Source of the DNA: an uncultured Faecalibacterium sp. | GTDB taxonomy: Bacteria; Bacillota; Clostridia; Oscillospirales; Ruminococcaceae | Direction of reading: 5' to 3' | DNA: 36,073 nucleotides | NCBI GenBank assembly: GCA_934540955.1 | Contig: CAKTCY010000016.1 | Coordinates: 1 to 36,073, forward strand | Shown here: in pieces, positions 1 through 9,482 of the stretch | How positions within the stretch are numbered: the stretch's first letter is position 1 | Layout of the letters: every line of letters begins with the position of its first letter | Notes under the pieces: generated by a model | What the model was told of the DNA's origin: nothing | The model's database searches: none | What the model saw: only the letters and a program-made list of their open reading frames with translations | Made by a program: the position numbers and the translations under genes

Positions 1-78
1 TTCAGCCGCTGTGCAAGCTGGTGCATGGTGGCTTCATCGCCGTAATCAAACCGATACATCCCGGTGATGACCACATAT
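1..78 (-). CDS. Possible gene fragment running off the left edge
   Basis: On the minus strand one frame stays open from about position 78 to the window edge and reads like protein (VVITGMYRFDYGDEATMHQ). Candidate starts are a GTG at about 78 and an in-frame ATG about 15 bases further on, but neither has a clear ribosome site. It lies just downstream of the stop at 94-96 of the preceding same-strand fragment, so it may be the next gene of that operon. I do not recognise the family and too little is present to assign a role. Confidence 0.3.
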
Positions 79-93
79 GTACGCCCGGTTTTG

Positions 94-606
94 TTACGCC
101 TTGGAAATACCCTGCAATACACGGTTCAGCTGCTTGATATCCTCCTCGGAAGCGCCTGCCTGCATCAGCATGGATTCAATGGTCATCCGCTGCATGGCGC
201 GCTCCATCATGGCTACCAGAGCCGGGTTGTCCTTCACGGCGGCGGCCTTATCGGAGATCTGCTTCAGGATGGGGCCTGCCTTGGGGTCTGCCATGGCTTT
301 GGCCATGTTGTCTTTCACCGACCAGCAGCTTTCGTCCAGCGCACCGTCAAACCAGTTGGTCACATTCTTGCGGTTGTCCATGGCGTAGTCCGGGTTGGGG
401 GTGCCCACCTTGTTTACCAGAATCACACTGCTGTGCTCGCCGGAGCGTGTCTCAATGCTGTGCTTGCCGGTGATGGGCAGGGCAAACTCCGCGCTGCCTA
501 CGGTGTAGGCCTCCACACCGATACCGAACACCTTGCTCTCGATGCAGGGCTTCACCAGCTTAAAATCGTAAGGCTCACTCAGAATTTCATCAATGCTGGC
601 CTTGTA
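94..606 (-). pseudogene. 3' fragment of an unrecognised gene, joined out of frame to rhaB
   Basis: About 165 codons of coherent protein end at the stop at 94-96. The readable frame begins inside the region where the rhamnulokinase frame dies and has no start of its own with a ribosome site; the first in-frame ATG-like start would be near 555. The segment contains a beta-rich stretch (FGIGVEAYTVGSAEFALPIT) followed by a helical tail rich in Met, Ala and Lys. I could not name the family. The rhamnulokinase reading frame (579-1826) runs into it in a different frame, so the two are fragments brought together by a deletion or an assembly join, not one fused protein. Original identity unknown; it was presumably a gene downstream of rhaB in the same direction. 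Confidence 0.5.
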
Positions 607-1826
607 GCGGTCCCGGGGGCCTTTGCGGTCAGCTCGTTCAGGGTGGCGTTCTTTGCGCCGCCGCCTGCGATGTACAGCCTGTCCCAGTGCTGGCCGGTGA
701 CGGCTTCCATCTCGCGATAGGCTACCTCGTAGCAGTAGGCCAGCGAATGGTAGATGCTGTTGATAAGGTCGGCGTCCGTGGCCGGGGCTTCGCCGGTCTC
801 GGCAAGAGCTGTGTGAATCTCCGCATGCATATCCTGCGGGGCGGAGAAGCGGGCTGCATTCACATCAAAAATACGGGTGTAGGTGCTGGTCTTGGCCAGC
901 TCCACCATCTCGGCAAAGGAGATGCCCGGCTGCTTTTGCACGCACTGGAAGATCCACAGACCCATGATGTTTTTCAGGTAGCGGATGTACCCCACGCCGC
1001 CCTCGTTGGTAAAGTTGGCGCGGCAGCTTTCCGGGCTGGTGATGGGCTTTGCCAGCTTGACCCCCAGCAAGCTCCATGTGTCGGAGGAAAGGAACGGTGC
1101 ATCGCCCTGCTCCATAGGAATGCCCTCCACGGCGCTGGCGGTGTCGTGGGTGGCGCACAGCACCACCTTGGTCTGTCCGCCCACCTCGGCGGCGATGTCG
1201 GGCAGCAGCGCCCTCAGCACCGTGCCGGGTGCGGTCAGCTTGGGGAACAGAGGCTCCGGCAGACCCAATGCCTGCAAAATCTCCGGGTCATACTCTCCGG
1301 TCAGGGCATTCACAAGGCCGGTGGAGGTGGCATTGGTGTACTCCCGCGCCTTCACGCCGCAGAGCCGCCACAGCAGGTATTCCGGGATCATCAGAAAGTC
1401 CTCGGCTTCGGCCAGCCGACCGGCTTTTTTGTCGGCATACAGCTGATAAATGCTGTTGAAGGGCTGGAACTGGATGCCGGTGCGCTGGTAAAGCTGTGCA
1501 AAGGGCAGAATGCTGTGGACTTCATCCAGCACTGCCTGTGTCCTGTCGTCCCGGTAGGCGTAGACCGGGGAGAGGGGCTGACCGCCTCTCAGCAGCACAT
1601 AGTCCACCGCCCATGTATCAATGGAAAGACTCTCAATGGCCGGGTACCTTGCAAAGGCCTCCCGGATGCCCTGCTTCACATTGGCAAACAGGCTGTCGAT
1701 GTCCCATTCCAGATGACCGTCCATCCGCCAGATACTATTGGGAAAACGGTACACTTCCTCGGTGCGGAGAACACAGTTCTCCATCCATCCCACAATGTGC
1801 CGCCCGCTGGACGCACCAATGTCGAT
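579..1826 (-). pseudogene. rhaB: Rhamnulokinase, truncated at both ends
   Basis: Rhamnulokinase phosphorylates L-rhamnulose with ATP in rhamnose catabolism (FGGY sugar-kinase family). Recognisable blocks, in order: the N-terminal phosphate loop DIGASSGRHI (about 1795-1823), TEEVYRFPN, WAVDYVLL, YRDDRT, CATHDTASAV, SSDTWSLLGV, NFTNEGGVGYI, and the adenosine-binding IAGGGAKNATLNELTA. Both ends are damaged. At the 5' end the frame reads back through DIGASSGRH, but the initiator and first few codons are replaced by sequence belonging to the opposite-strand araC. At the 3' end, right after NELTA, the expected last 70 or so residues are missing and the frame stops at 579 after a short foreign tail. 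The longest open frame begins at an internal GTG (1793), which would remove the phosphate loop. I call it a non-functional remnant or an assembly chimera. Confidence 0.8.
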
Positions 1827-2309
1827 GGGATGCAGGAATTGTTTGAAACGCTTTTAGCGCAGATGGAGCGCAGCACCGTGGACAGCATGGTGACCACCGG
1901 GCTGGCACTGCACGAGATGCTGGCGCTGTGCGCCCGGAGCATTCTTGCACAGGCCGAAGCCACCAGCACACGGCAGGTGATTTTGCAGGCGGCGGAGACC
2001 CTGCGCAAAAATTACCAGAAGGAGCTTTCCCTTGCCGACCTGCTGACCGAGGCACACATGAGCAAAAGCTATTTTCTGCGTTTGTTCCGGCGGTATATGG
2101 GCACAACACCGTATAATTATCTGGTCAACCTCCGCATCACGCAGGCAAAGGAGTTGCTTGTCCTCACCGACCACAGCGTCAGCGAAATCGCACAGGAGGT
2201 AGGCTTTGGCGATGCCAGCAACTTTTCCACCCGCTTTGCAAAAGCCACCGGGCAAAGCCCCCTGCAATACCGCAAAAGTGCGCTGAAGCCGCAGGAGGGC
2301 ACAAGGTGA
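1821..2309 (+). pseudogene. AraC-family regulator, N-terminus missing
   Basis: The frame from about 1821 to the stop at 2309 encodes the C-terminal part of an AraC/XylS regulator. A helical linker (MQELFETLLAQ...) is followed by the double helix-turn-helix: the LSLADLLTEAHMSKSYFLRLFRRYMGTTP block, then LRITQAKELLVLTDHSVSEIAQEVGFGDASNFSTRFAKATGQSPLQYRK. Members are usually near 280-300 residues with an N-terminal cupin-like sensor; here about 160 codons remain and the frame upstream is only antisense of rhaB. An ATG at 1830 is in frame but lacks a ribosome site. AraC regulators are often divergent from rhaB, so one deletion removing the intergenic region and both 5' ends would produce exactly this arrangement. 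Confidence 0.75.
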
Positions 2310-2478
2310 ACAAAGGCTGCTGCAAAGGAACTTTCTGAAAAAATAATGCGCAAAACCCGGAACTGCATCGCGCCGATGCAGGTTGTTCTCTCCCAATGAC
2401 ACTCGATCCGGCTTTCCATACAGCACATTCAAAGCAGCAATAGAGTCCTTATTCATGCCATCGTTCGAGCGGAAGATG
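2310..2478. other. Non-coding stretch between araC remnant and terminator
   Basis: Together with the terminator (2479-2525) and the short tail up to 2615, this forms a gap of about 300 bases. I see no convincing coding sequence, promoter or repeat in 2310-2478. It may be the boundary between the rhamnose locus and the inserted accessory block. Confidence 0.4.
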
Positions 2479-2525
2479 AAAAAATCACCACCAACCTCAA
2501 GTCCGACTTGAAGGTTGGTGGTGAT
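2479..2525 (-). terminator. Strong intrinsic terminator after the HEPN/ATPase operon
   Basis: A near-perfect 20-bp inverted repeat (arms 2484-2503 and 2505-2525, one bulged base) is followed on the minus strand by six T residues (2479-2484). It lies about 90 bases past the stop of the 375 aa gene and is oriented to end that transcript. A smaller inverted repeat (2534-2541 with 2556-2563) lies between the two. Confidence 0.8.
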
Positions 2526-2615
2526 TACAATACAGAAGCCTTGCGCCTACGGAATAGGCTTCTTAAAAGCTTATGAGAGAGCCGGGTCCTGAGAGATGGT
2601 ACATCGCCGCCGGTA

Positions 2616-3743
2616 TCAGGCTCCTAACGGGTAGAGGCGTGCAAGAAGCCGGAGCATCTCCTCGGGGCTGCAATTGGTATGGTGCGCCAGCTTGTTTCTG
2701 CATTTGCACAGAAAATAGATCCATTCCCGTTCTTCCTCGTCCGGGATGTAAAGCAGCCACTGACTGTGATCATCGCTTTTTCGCAGACCCATCATGTATA
2801 CCAGCGTTCCAAGCTCGACATCGGCAGCGCTCCTCAACTCTTCGCCGAACTGTCTGAGAGTATCAAGATCGCCCTTGCGGAAGTCCCATGCAGCGGTGTG
2901 CAGAGCGTCTGTGATAAGTCCTTCCCATTGCGCAGTGATCCGCAAGCGCTCCATTTCAATGTCTGCGAAAACGGTCTGGAGCTGCGCCTGCCAGATCAAC
3001 TGCTCAAGTTCTGCGGGCGTCCGGTGCGGCATTGCGCAGAAGCTGCCATCCTGCTCCATCGCTGTCCAGAGTGCTGCGGGATCCTCATCTGCCTTCAGCC
3101 GCTGGAGAACAGCGGGGACAAGCTCGCCGTTTTTTCCGGCCAGACAAGCGGCAAGCCATGCAGCGTAGTTTCGGAAGGACGCCGGCAGCGCCCGGTGGCT
3201 GTCAGCCAGAATGCTGGAAAACAGGTGGATGTCATCCGCACGCACGCTATCATCACAGTTCAGTACGGTGACGCAACTGGAAAATCTGGGAAGTGCCTCG
3301 TGCGCAGGTACCTCCAGCACAAAGCAGCCGTTTTCCGCAAGGCCCCTGCCGCGGAAATCGGACAGAAACTGCATAACGGGGAGCGGGTCGCAATCCGGCT
3401 CCAGCGCAAGCCAGATCACGCACTCCCGGAAGATCTGCCGATCCCTCAGGTAACCGATCTGGGCCTTGGGATCCTGTGGGCAGTCTCCAAGGCTGGTTCG
3501 GCTCAGTTGCCGCAGCAGTTGGGGAACGATCTCGTGCTTTTCTCCCTTTCGCAGGATGGCAGGCTTGATCTGAACGGCGCTGAGCTGGTGTGCCAGAAAA
3601 TCCCGCAGGTAGCTCTGCCACGAAAGTGGTTCGTTCAGGCGCAGTACTACATTCTTGCCATCAGACAGGTCAGCGGCCACTTTCTCAAGAAACATCCGGG
3701 GGCCGGCCATGCTCTCCCACCAAAGAGTCGGTTCGTCTATCAT
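2616..3743 (-). CDS. Protein with C-terminal HEPN-like motif, partner of the giant ATPase
   Basis: The 375 aa product starts at ATG 3743, which overlaps the stop of the upstream 1879 aa gene by four bases (ATGA), so the two are translationally coupled. The N-terminal half has alternating strands and helices like a degenerate P-loop domain (DGKNVVLRLNEP near residues 27-38, CFVLEVP further on) but no GKT/S motif. The last 110 residues are helical and carry RNKLAH at residues 349-354, which matches the RNxxxH signature of HEPN domains; in many toxin and defence proteins this is the RNase active site, though some HEPN proteins are not nucleases. No signal peptide or membrane segment. Inference: cytoplasmic effector or adaptor controlled by the ATPase. 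The HEPN assignment rests on one motif plus helical context, so it is moderate. Confidence 0.65.
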   Translation of the reverse strand: MIDEPTLWWESMAGPRMFLEKVAADLSDGKNVVLRLNEPLSWQSYLRDFLAHQLSAVQIKPAILRKGEKHEIVPQLLRQLSRTSLGDCPQDPKAQIGYLRDRQIFRECVIWLALEPDCDPLPVMQFLSDFRGRGLAENGCFVLEVPAHEALPRFSSCVTVLNCDDSVRADDIHLFSSILADSHRALPASFRNYAAWLAACLAGKNGELVPAVLQRLKADEDPAALWTAMEQDGSFCAMPHRTPAELEQLIWQAQLQTVFADIEMERLRITAQWEGLITDALHTAAWDFRKGDLDTLRQFGEELRSAADVELGTLVYMMGLRKSDDHSQWLLYIPDEEEREWIYFLCKCRNKLAHHTNCSPEEMLRLLARLYPLGA

Positions 3744-6700
3744 GTTGCGTCCTCCCAGTTGCTTTCATCCAACAGCTCTGCCATCAGTGTATCCTCATCG
3801 CCGATATATTCCAGAAAATCCTGCTGACGGAAACGGAATTTCTGCGTCTGGCGGTTTTTCCATAGGATGCCCATGTTTTCCATCTCGTCCATCAGGGTGC
3901 TCAGGTCCTTCTCCTTCATGTTCTGCAACAGGGGAAGGTCGTAATCCTTTCGGCTGTAATCCTGCAGATCTCTGGCACCGTAGGCGTACAGGGAGCTGCG
4001 GCCGTTATTGCGGTCATTGTAGACCATCAGCGCCAGCAGATAAGAAACCGCCTTGTACTTCCGGTTCAGGCGGATGGTTGCCATTACGCGCTGACCGATC
4101 TGCTTGCGGATGTCCTGCTCCCGGAACACGGTCTGCATCTGGGCGTCCGAAATGCGGTAGGGCGGGTAGGCTTCGCCGGTGCAGCACTGGTCGTAATCAC
4201 GGCAGACCGACTGGATCAGCGCGCTGCAGAACATATGGATCAGGCCCGGGTAGCTGTTAGTGCTGGACAGGATCAGCTCGATCTGCTGCTCGCCGATCTC
4301 AAAGCCCAGATAGGCCATGGGAATACGGATCAGATCCATGGCATCATCGTTGGAAAGGGGCTTGATGCACAGCGGCTTGCCCATGTGGATCAGGTTGTTG
4401 TTTTCCTTCTCCGCAATGTCGGTGGCTGCAACGTTATGCGTGCCGGCGAACACGAACTTTACCTTGTGCTTGGTGTTGTCGCGGACACGAATGAAGGGGC
4501 GCAGATCCATGTAATCGTTTTTCTGGAACTCCTCAAAAAGGCAGTCTACCTCGTCCACAAAGATGCGCAGCATGGAGATCTTTTTGTCCTCCCACATCTC
4601 CTGAAGGGTCTGGCACAGCTCCTGCAGCGAGCCACAGTCCGTCTGGGTCAGCTTCAGCCGCTGCAGCTGGCGGTTGACCCGCTCCAACAGGGTCTGGCTG
4701 CCATGGTCCTTTACCTCTACGCAGAAGGAATATTCCTTCTTTTCTGGTGCATGGAGGGTCCTGCTGGCGCGGTTCAGCAGAGCGGTCTTACCCAACTGAC
4801 GGCCGCCATAGACAAGGCTCGGACCCTGCTCGCTGCGCAGGTCGTGCATTTCCATCATGCGGCCAATGAACATCTCTTCCGGCACAGCGCCGCTGCCGTT
4901 TCCGTAAAGCACCTCAAAGGTATACGGCAGGGTGCAGCGCAGCATGGCGTTCTGCCGGTCGCCCTTGTCTACCGAGGCCAGATACAGGGCAAGCACCCGG
5001 TCAATGAGCAGGAAGGAGCTCTGTCCGCTTGTGCCGGTCTTGAAACGCTCGGCCATCTGCTGGCGGTCGCTGGCGGTCAGCGTGCCATCCATAAGCACAA
5101 TGGTGGAGCCGATCAGGTGCAGGTCGTTGGTCATAATGTTGATGAGGGTGGTCACGCCCTGACAGCCATACAGGCATACCACGTTCATCGGCACGCTGAT
5201 CTCCGTCCCGAACTTATAGATCGGGTGCGGATAGTCCGTCAGCGCGGTGGAAACAGGCTTTACGGTCACCTCGTAGCATTCGTTTCCGGCAATACCGGCC
5301 GTTCCCTTTACGACACTCTGCACCTCGAAGCCCAGACCGCTCAGAAGCTGCTTTACGCGGTCCTTGCCGGAACCGGAGTTCTTGCCTTGGATCCACCCCT
5401 TCAGCCAGTGCTGACCGGCCGCTTTCTCGTTGTTGGAGGTCCAGTGCAGGCAGCTCCTGTTCACGCGCTCCAGCGCAGTGCAACCCCAGTTGGACAGCGC
5501 ATCGCCGCGGTGCTTCTCGCATTCGTCATAGTAGAATTTTTCGCACTTTTGGAACTCGGCTAAAAAGTTGGCTTCCTCGGTCTTGTTTTTAATGCTGATA
5601 GGCAACTCGGTCTCGCCGCTTTGCAGATAGTTGATGTAGGTGTCCACAATGTTCAGGCTGCCGCCCTCCAGCGCCTTGTGGATGACCTCCAGCATGGGGC
5701 TGTCGGCATACTCTGCCTGCTGCTCCAGCTCCTGCACACGATGGCGACATTTTTCAACTCGATGACCGATGATTTGCTCCTGCAGCCGCTGGAACAGACC
5801 GATAAAGCGGTAGAAACCGGCACGGTTGCCGGTCTTTTGATAGACCTCCTTGACTACCTCCAAAGTGGAGAGCATCGTCTCCATGGTGTGCTCCGGCAGT
5901 TTGCCGTATGCACGGTCCATCCGAATGGAGCCTTCAAGATCCTTGATCCTTTCGCCGATGACCTTCTGCGCTTCACGGATGCTTTCCGTGCGGTCTACCG
6001 GCTGTTGCCCGACAGCGTGGCAGAGCAGGGCCTCCAGACCAAAATTCTTGTACCAGCGCTCGCTGTTGTAATCGTCGATCTGCGCAAGGATGTCCTCCAC
6101 CCTCTCGGCGGGGGCGGCAATGCCCCGAAGCAGGAAAGTCCACGGCTCCAGCCCTGCAAGCTCGTAAAGCTCAGAGATGATCAGGCTCTCACCGGCAGCA
6201 CCCACGATCGGTTCCGGTGTTTTCCACAGGTCCAGATAGAACAGCTGCGGATCCTCTGCGGTCAGACCGTCCAGTGCATGGAGCATACGGTCGGCAGTGC
6301 GGCGAAGGAGGTTCCGACAGGCTGCAATGTGCCAGTTCTGCCGAAGGTCGCTGCACATCACGGCTTTCAGGTCGCACAGGGCGGTTTTCAGCTGGTTGCG
6401 CAGCCTTGCATAGCGGTCCTTGAGCTCCAGAAATTTGACGTCCTGTTTTTTCTCAACGAGTGTCAGCCAGTCAGTGATGACGCGCAACCGTTCGGTCAGG
6501 GCCTTTTTGCACAATCGCTGGGCCGCCGAATTGTTATCCAAATGCTTGACCTTGACGTCGGAGTTCTCCTTGCACAGGGTAGTCCAACCGGCATCAATAT
6601 ATTCGTCCAGCCAGTCGTCCCTTTCCTCAAGCTGCGCCAGACCAAGGGCCTTTTCCAGACGCTCCCGGAGTTCTCCGGCCTTTTCGCAGCGATCGGCCAC

Positions 6701-9379
6701 GATAAGCTGCAGACTGCGGCCGATCTCACTGGTCGGGCCGACAAGCTGCTTCAGGTAAGTTTCCAGACCGGTAATGCGGATCATGCTGGTAGGTGGAGTC
6801 TTCAGGACCTCTGCCTGCCGGCGCAGCTCCTGCCGCCGCTTTTCCCGTTCGTCGGTGTTGACAAGGCTGCCGATGACGGCAGGCGAGAAGCCAAGGCCGT
6901 CGTTTTGGAAGGACAGCTCCTTCAGGTCGGTGCTCAAAAGCTTGACGATGCGCTCAAGCTGCGGACTCTCGCTGGACAGTGCGTCCCGCAACTCACCTGT
7001 GACGACCATGTCGGCGTCATTATAAAGGTCGTGGTCGTAAGCCACAGAGGGGAATGCCATGGCCCACAGATCATTCGTAAGGATCATCACCTGATGCAGC
7101 AGCTGCAGGGAGTGGCCGATATCGGTTTCTGCCTCCGAGATCAGATTCCGCTGCTGCTCGTTGATCACATCGCTGCTGTACCGGTAGTCCTGCCCGGGCT
7201 GCTGAACGCTTTGCTGGAACGCATGGTAAAAATCCGTTACCTTTGCACCAAAAACAGGGGACTCGGCCACGCTTTCTGCCAGAGCAACGGCCTCTGCTAT
7301 GCGGTTCTCCGCGAGCAGCTGCACAGTCAGAGCAAGCAGTTGATGCAGCCGGATTTTCTCAGGCTGCTTCAGGAGCAGCTCGGCATTTTCCTGTGCCGTG
7401 TTATGGAACTGAAGATCGATCTCCTTTTCCTCAGGCTCGGCGGTGTCCTCAGTAGGAGCTTCAGCCTCAGCGGTTTCCTCAGCGGGGGCTTCAGCAGTCG
7501 TAGCCTCCTTCGCATCGGCCGTTTCGGCTGCGGGAACCTCTTCAGAGGGCGAGCACACCGGCGTAGCCTCAGCACGCTCCGGTGAGGCAGGCTTCTCGAC
7601 AGGCTTCTCGGCACGCTCCGGTGCGGCGGGCTTCTCAGCATCACAAGCGGCAGTCAGAACGGGTGCCTTCTTCTCTGTGGCAGTATCAACAGTCGGCTCT
7701 GCGGACGGTGTAGTGCCGGTTTCAGTGCCTGCGCCATCTGCAAGCGCAGAAAGCTCCACAACAGCATCATCTGCATAACGGTAGCAGGTCTTGGTTTCGT
7801 AATCATAGTAGCAGAGTTGTGTCTGGCTCAGTGCCTCGGTCATGAGCCGGGCAAGGAGCTCAGCGGTTTTGCGGGCGTGCTTCTTATCAAGACCCAAAAC
7901 GATAAATGCAGGGTCGTGCTCAAACGCCTCCGGACAGTCGTTGAACGGAAGAGCCTTTTTCAAATCCTCAAACGATGCTGCGGAAACGCCGATCACGCCT
8001 GCAAAGCTGATATGATAGTCTTTTTTGGGGTAACTCGAGCGTAGATAGAAGGAGGTCGTGAACAGCTTGTTGATCACAGATAGCTCAGAGCTGTCGATCT
8101 GAAGGCTCAGCTCCAGCGCAGCTGCGCAAAGGATCCGCGCCAAGGCATTTTCGATCGTATCTTCGATCCATGTTCCACCGCAGGCCTGCGATTTTTTTCG
8201 CTCCAGAAGCTTTGCCGAGCTTTGCGTAGTGAAGATCTGGTAGCCGCGCTCTGTTAAGGTATAAAACGGAGGATAACCCGAGACGGTATACTTCTGCAGG
8301 TACCCCAATTTCAACAGATTATCACAGGAGCTGGTGTAATTTCCGCTATCGCCGAACATGGAAAACAGCATATTCGGCGAGGTGCTGGCCATGTCGAAGG
8401 CTGAACGAAGCGTGCGCACATTATCTGAGAATCGGCCGTGGCGCTTGATGTCGTTTTCAAATTTTTTAGAGGAAAACTCAAGCGCGGCCTTTGGGCTTTT
8501 TTCAACGCTGAGCTGGCTGTCGGTGATGGTGCACAGGTAGTCATGCGGGTCCTCAATGCCCAGCTTGTGCCACCGCTCTGCCTCAGAATCATCTGCGTCT
8601 TTCTCCGGAGGAACAGATACGGCTTCCGGAATGACGGCTTCTGCAATTGCTTCAGGGACAGACACGTCAGAGGACGCAGCTTTTACGATTTCTTCGACCT
8701 CGGGAGCCTTTATAGCTGACACAGCTGCCGAAGCAGGCTCCTGCGGGTCGGGAACAGCTTTTTCAGCCTCAGGCAGAAAATACTGATTTCTGGAAAGGCC
8801 AATGTAAGCTTTTCCGGAATAATAGGCAGAAGCAACATCCAGCAACTCCCAACCTTCGTCTGTATCGTAGTCGTGACATTCCAGTACCTTCAGAAATGCC
8901 ACGGGTCCGGCAGTCTTTTTTTCAAAGGCTGCAACGTCTTCCTTCCGAACAGAGGAAAGTGTGTCAATGCTTCGGATCAACTCCTGTGATTCCTCCTGAT
9001 AAGAAGCCAAGGCATCAGAAAATATTTGAGCGCGAGCCTGCACCGACACAAATTTCTCCAATGTTTTGCGCATTTCATCGAGCTGCCTGCGGTATGCAAG
9101 GAATCTGCTGTTTTTTACAGCTTCCACATAGGCATCAGCCGGGCTGCCTTCCTGCGGCATTTCCTCTGCTGGAATACTATGCGCTGCAGCCTGGCAGACA
9201 TCCATGTACTGCTCCCGGAGTTTATCCACCGTTGCGTTGATCTGGCTCATTGCAGGAGCGCCGGGCACTCTTCCTTCTGAGATCAGAGTAAGGATGCTCT
9301 GCAGCTGTTGTTTGGAGCTGTCCGCAGTTTGATGAAAACCTCGGATAAGGTCGTCGATTTTTACATCCATAGTAGGCAT
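3740..9379 (-). CDS. Giant AAA/STAND-type ATPase (1879 aa), candidate conflict-system sensor
   Basis: Start ATG 9379 has a good ribosome site (AAAGGAG). Domains by eye: residues 1-200 are helical/coiled coil; 200-270 a Pro/Ala-rich linker; about 335-390 a winged-helix-like block (NLLKLGYLQKY ... FYTLTERGYQIF); 560-670 a low-complexity Ala/Glu/Pro linker; 680-1380 long helical repeats; 1390-1510 an alpha/beta domain; and a C-terminal ATPase with Walker A GGRQLGKT (K1531), Walker B RIFVDEVD (D1609, E1610), a sensor-like FVFAGTHN, and a helical plus winged-helix tail. This layout (large sensor region, ATPase near the C-terminus, wHTH) resembles STAND/ORC-like signalling ATPases used in prokaryotic conflict systems. 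It overlaps the HEPN-like gene by 4 bp and sits in a lower-GC block, suggesting horizontal acquisition. Exact family not recognised; the ATPase fold is confident, the defence role is inferred. Confidence 0.8.
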   Translation of the reverse strand: MPTMDVKIDDLIRGFHQTADSSKQQLQSILTLISEGRVPGAPAMSQINATVDKLREQYMDVCQAAAHSIPAEEMPQEGSPADAYVEAVKNSRFLAYRRQLDEMRKTLEKFVSVQARAQIFSDALASYQEESQELIRSIDTLSSVRKEDVAAFEKKTAGPVAFLKVLECHDYDTDEGWELLDVASAYYSGKAYIGLSRNQYFLPEAEKAVPDPQEPASAAVSAIKAPEVEEIVKAASSDVSVPEAIAEAVIPEAVSVPPEKDADDSEAERWHKLGIEDPHDYLCTITDSQLSVEKSPKAALEFSSKKFENDIKRHGRFSDNVRTLRSAFDMASTSPNMLFSMFGDSGNYTSSCDNLLKLGYLQKYTVSGYPPFYTLTERGYQIFTTQSSAKLLERKKSQACGGTWIEDTIENALARILCAAALELSLQIDSSELSVINKLFTTSFYLRSSYPKKDYHISFAGVIGVSAASFEDLKKALPFNDCPEAFEHDPAFIVLGLDKKHARKTAELLARLMTEALSQTQLCYYDYETKTCYRYADDAVVELSALADGAGTETGTTPSAEPTVDTATEKKAPVLTAACDAEKPAAPERAEKPVEKPASPERAEATPVCSPSEEVPAAETADAKEATTAEAPAEETAEAEAPTEDTAEPEEKEIDLQFHNTAQENAELLLKQPEKIRLHQLLALTVQLLAENRIAEAVALAESVAESPVFGAKVTDFYHAFQQSVQQPGQDYRYSSDVINEQQRNLISEAETDIGHSLQLLHQVMILTNDLWAMAFPSVAYDHDLYNDADMVVTGELRDALSSESPQLERIVKLLSTDLKELSFQNDGLGFSPAVIGSLVNTDEREKRRQELRRQAEVLKTPPTSMIRITGLETYLKQLVGPTSEIGRSLQLIVADRCEKAGELRERLEKALGLAQLEERDDWLDEYIDAGWTTLCKENSDVKVKHLDNNSAAQRLCKKALTERLRVITDWLTLVEKKQDVKFLELKDRYARLRNQLKTALCDLKAVMCSDLRQNWHIAACRNLLRRTADRMLHALDGLTAEDPQLFYLDLWKTPEPIVGAAGESLIISELYELAGLEPWTFLLRGIAAPAERVEDILAQIDDYNSERWYKNFGLEALLCHAVGQQPVDRTESIREAQKVIGERIKDLEGSIRMDRAYGKLPEHTMETMLSTLEVVKEVYQKTGNRAGFYRFIGLFQRLQEQIIGHRVEKCRHRVQELEQQAEYADSPMLEVIHKALEGGSLNIVDTYINYLQSGETELPISIKNKTEEANFLAEFQKCEKFYYDECEKHRGDALSNWGCTALERVNRSCLHWTSNNEKAAGQHWLKGWIQGKNSGSGKDRVKQLLSGLGFEVQSVVKGTAGIAGNECYEVTVKPVSTALTDYPHPIYKFGTEISVPMNVVCLYGCQGVTTLINIMTNDLHLIGSTIVLMDGTLTASDRQQMAERFKTGTSGQSSFLLIDRVLALYLASVDKGDRQNAMLRCTLPYTFEVLYGNGSGAVPEEMFIGRMMEMHDLRSEQGPSLVYGGRQLGKTALLNRASRTLHAPEKKEYSFCVEVKDHGSQTLLERVNRQLQRLKLTQTDCGSLQELCQTLQEMWEDKKISMLRIFVDEVDCLFEEFQKNDYMDLRPFIRVRDNTKHKVKFVFAGTHNVAATDIAEKENNNLIHMGKPLCIKPLSNDDAMDLIRIPMAYLGFEIGEQQIELILSSTNSYPGLIHMFCSALIQSVCRDYDQCCTGEAYPPYRISDAQMQTVFREQDIRKQIGQRVMATIRLNRKYKAVSYLLALMVYNDRNNGRSSLYAYGARDLQDYSRKDYDLPLLQNMKEKDLSTLMDEMENMGILWKNRQTQKFRFRQQDFLEYIGDEDTLMAELLDESNWEDAT

Positions 9380-9454
9380 CTTCTCCTTTTTTAGTTTTTA
9401 AAGGCTGGTGGTTTAATATTCTTTTGCCCTTTCAAGACCGGACGTGACTTTCTT

Positions 9455-9482
9455 ACAGTCTGTTACGGACAGTCTGTTACGG
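9455..9482. repeat. Perfect 14-bp tandem duplication in the ATPase leader
   Basis: The unit ACAGTCTGTTACGG occurs twice with no gap (9455-9468, 9469-9482). It lies between the probable promoter and the start of the 1879 aa gene. It could be a regulator site pair or a chance slippage duplication. Confidence 0.7.

Noticed and set aside
687..2309. A 540-codon plus-strand open frame ending in the AraC domain
   Set aside because: Only its last 160 or so codons are AraC. The first part is antisense to rhamnulokinase, so the long frame is accidental and the AraC part is a fragment.
2484..2563. Inverted repeats considered as ends of an IS200/IS605-type element
   Set aside because: The main repeat has a T-run on the minus strand and sits just after a minus-strand gene, which fits a terminator better. 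No transposase or guide-RNA-like region is present.
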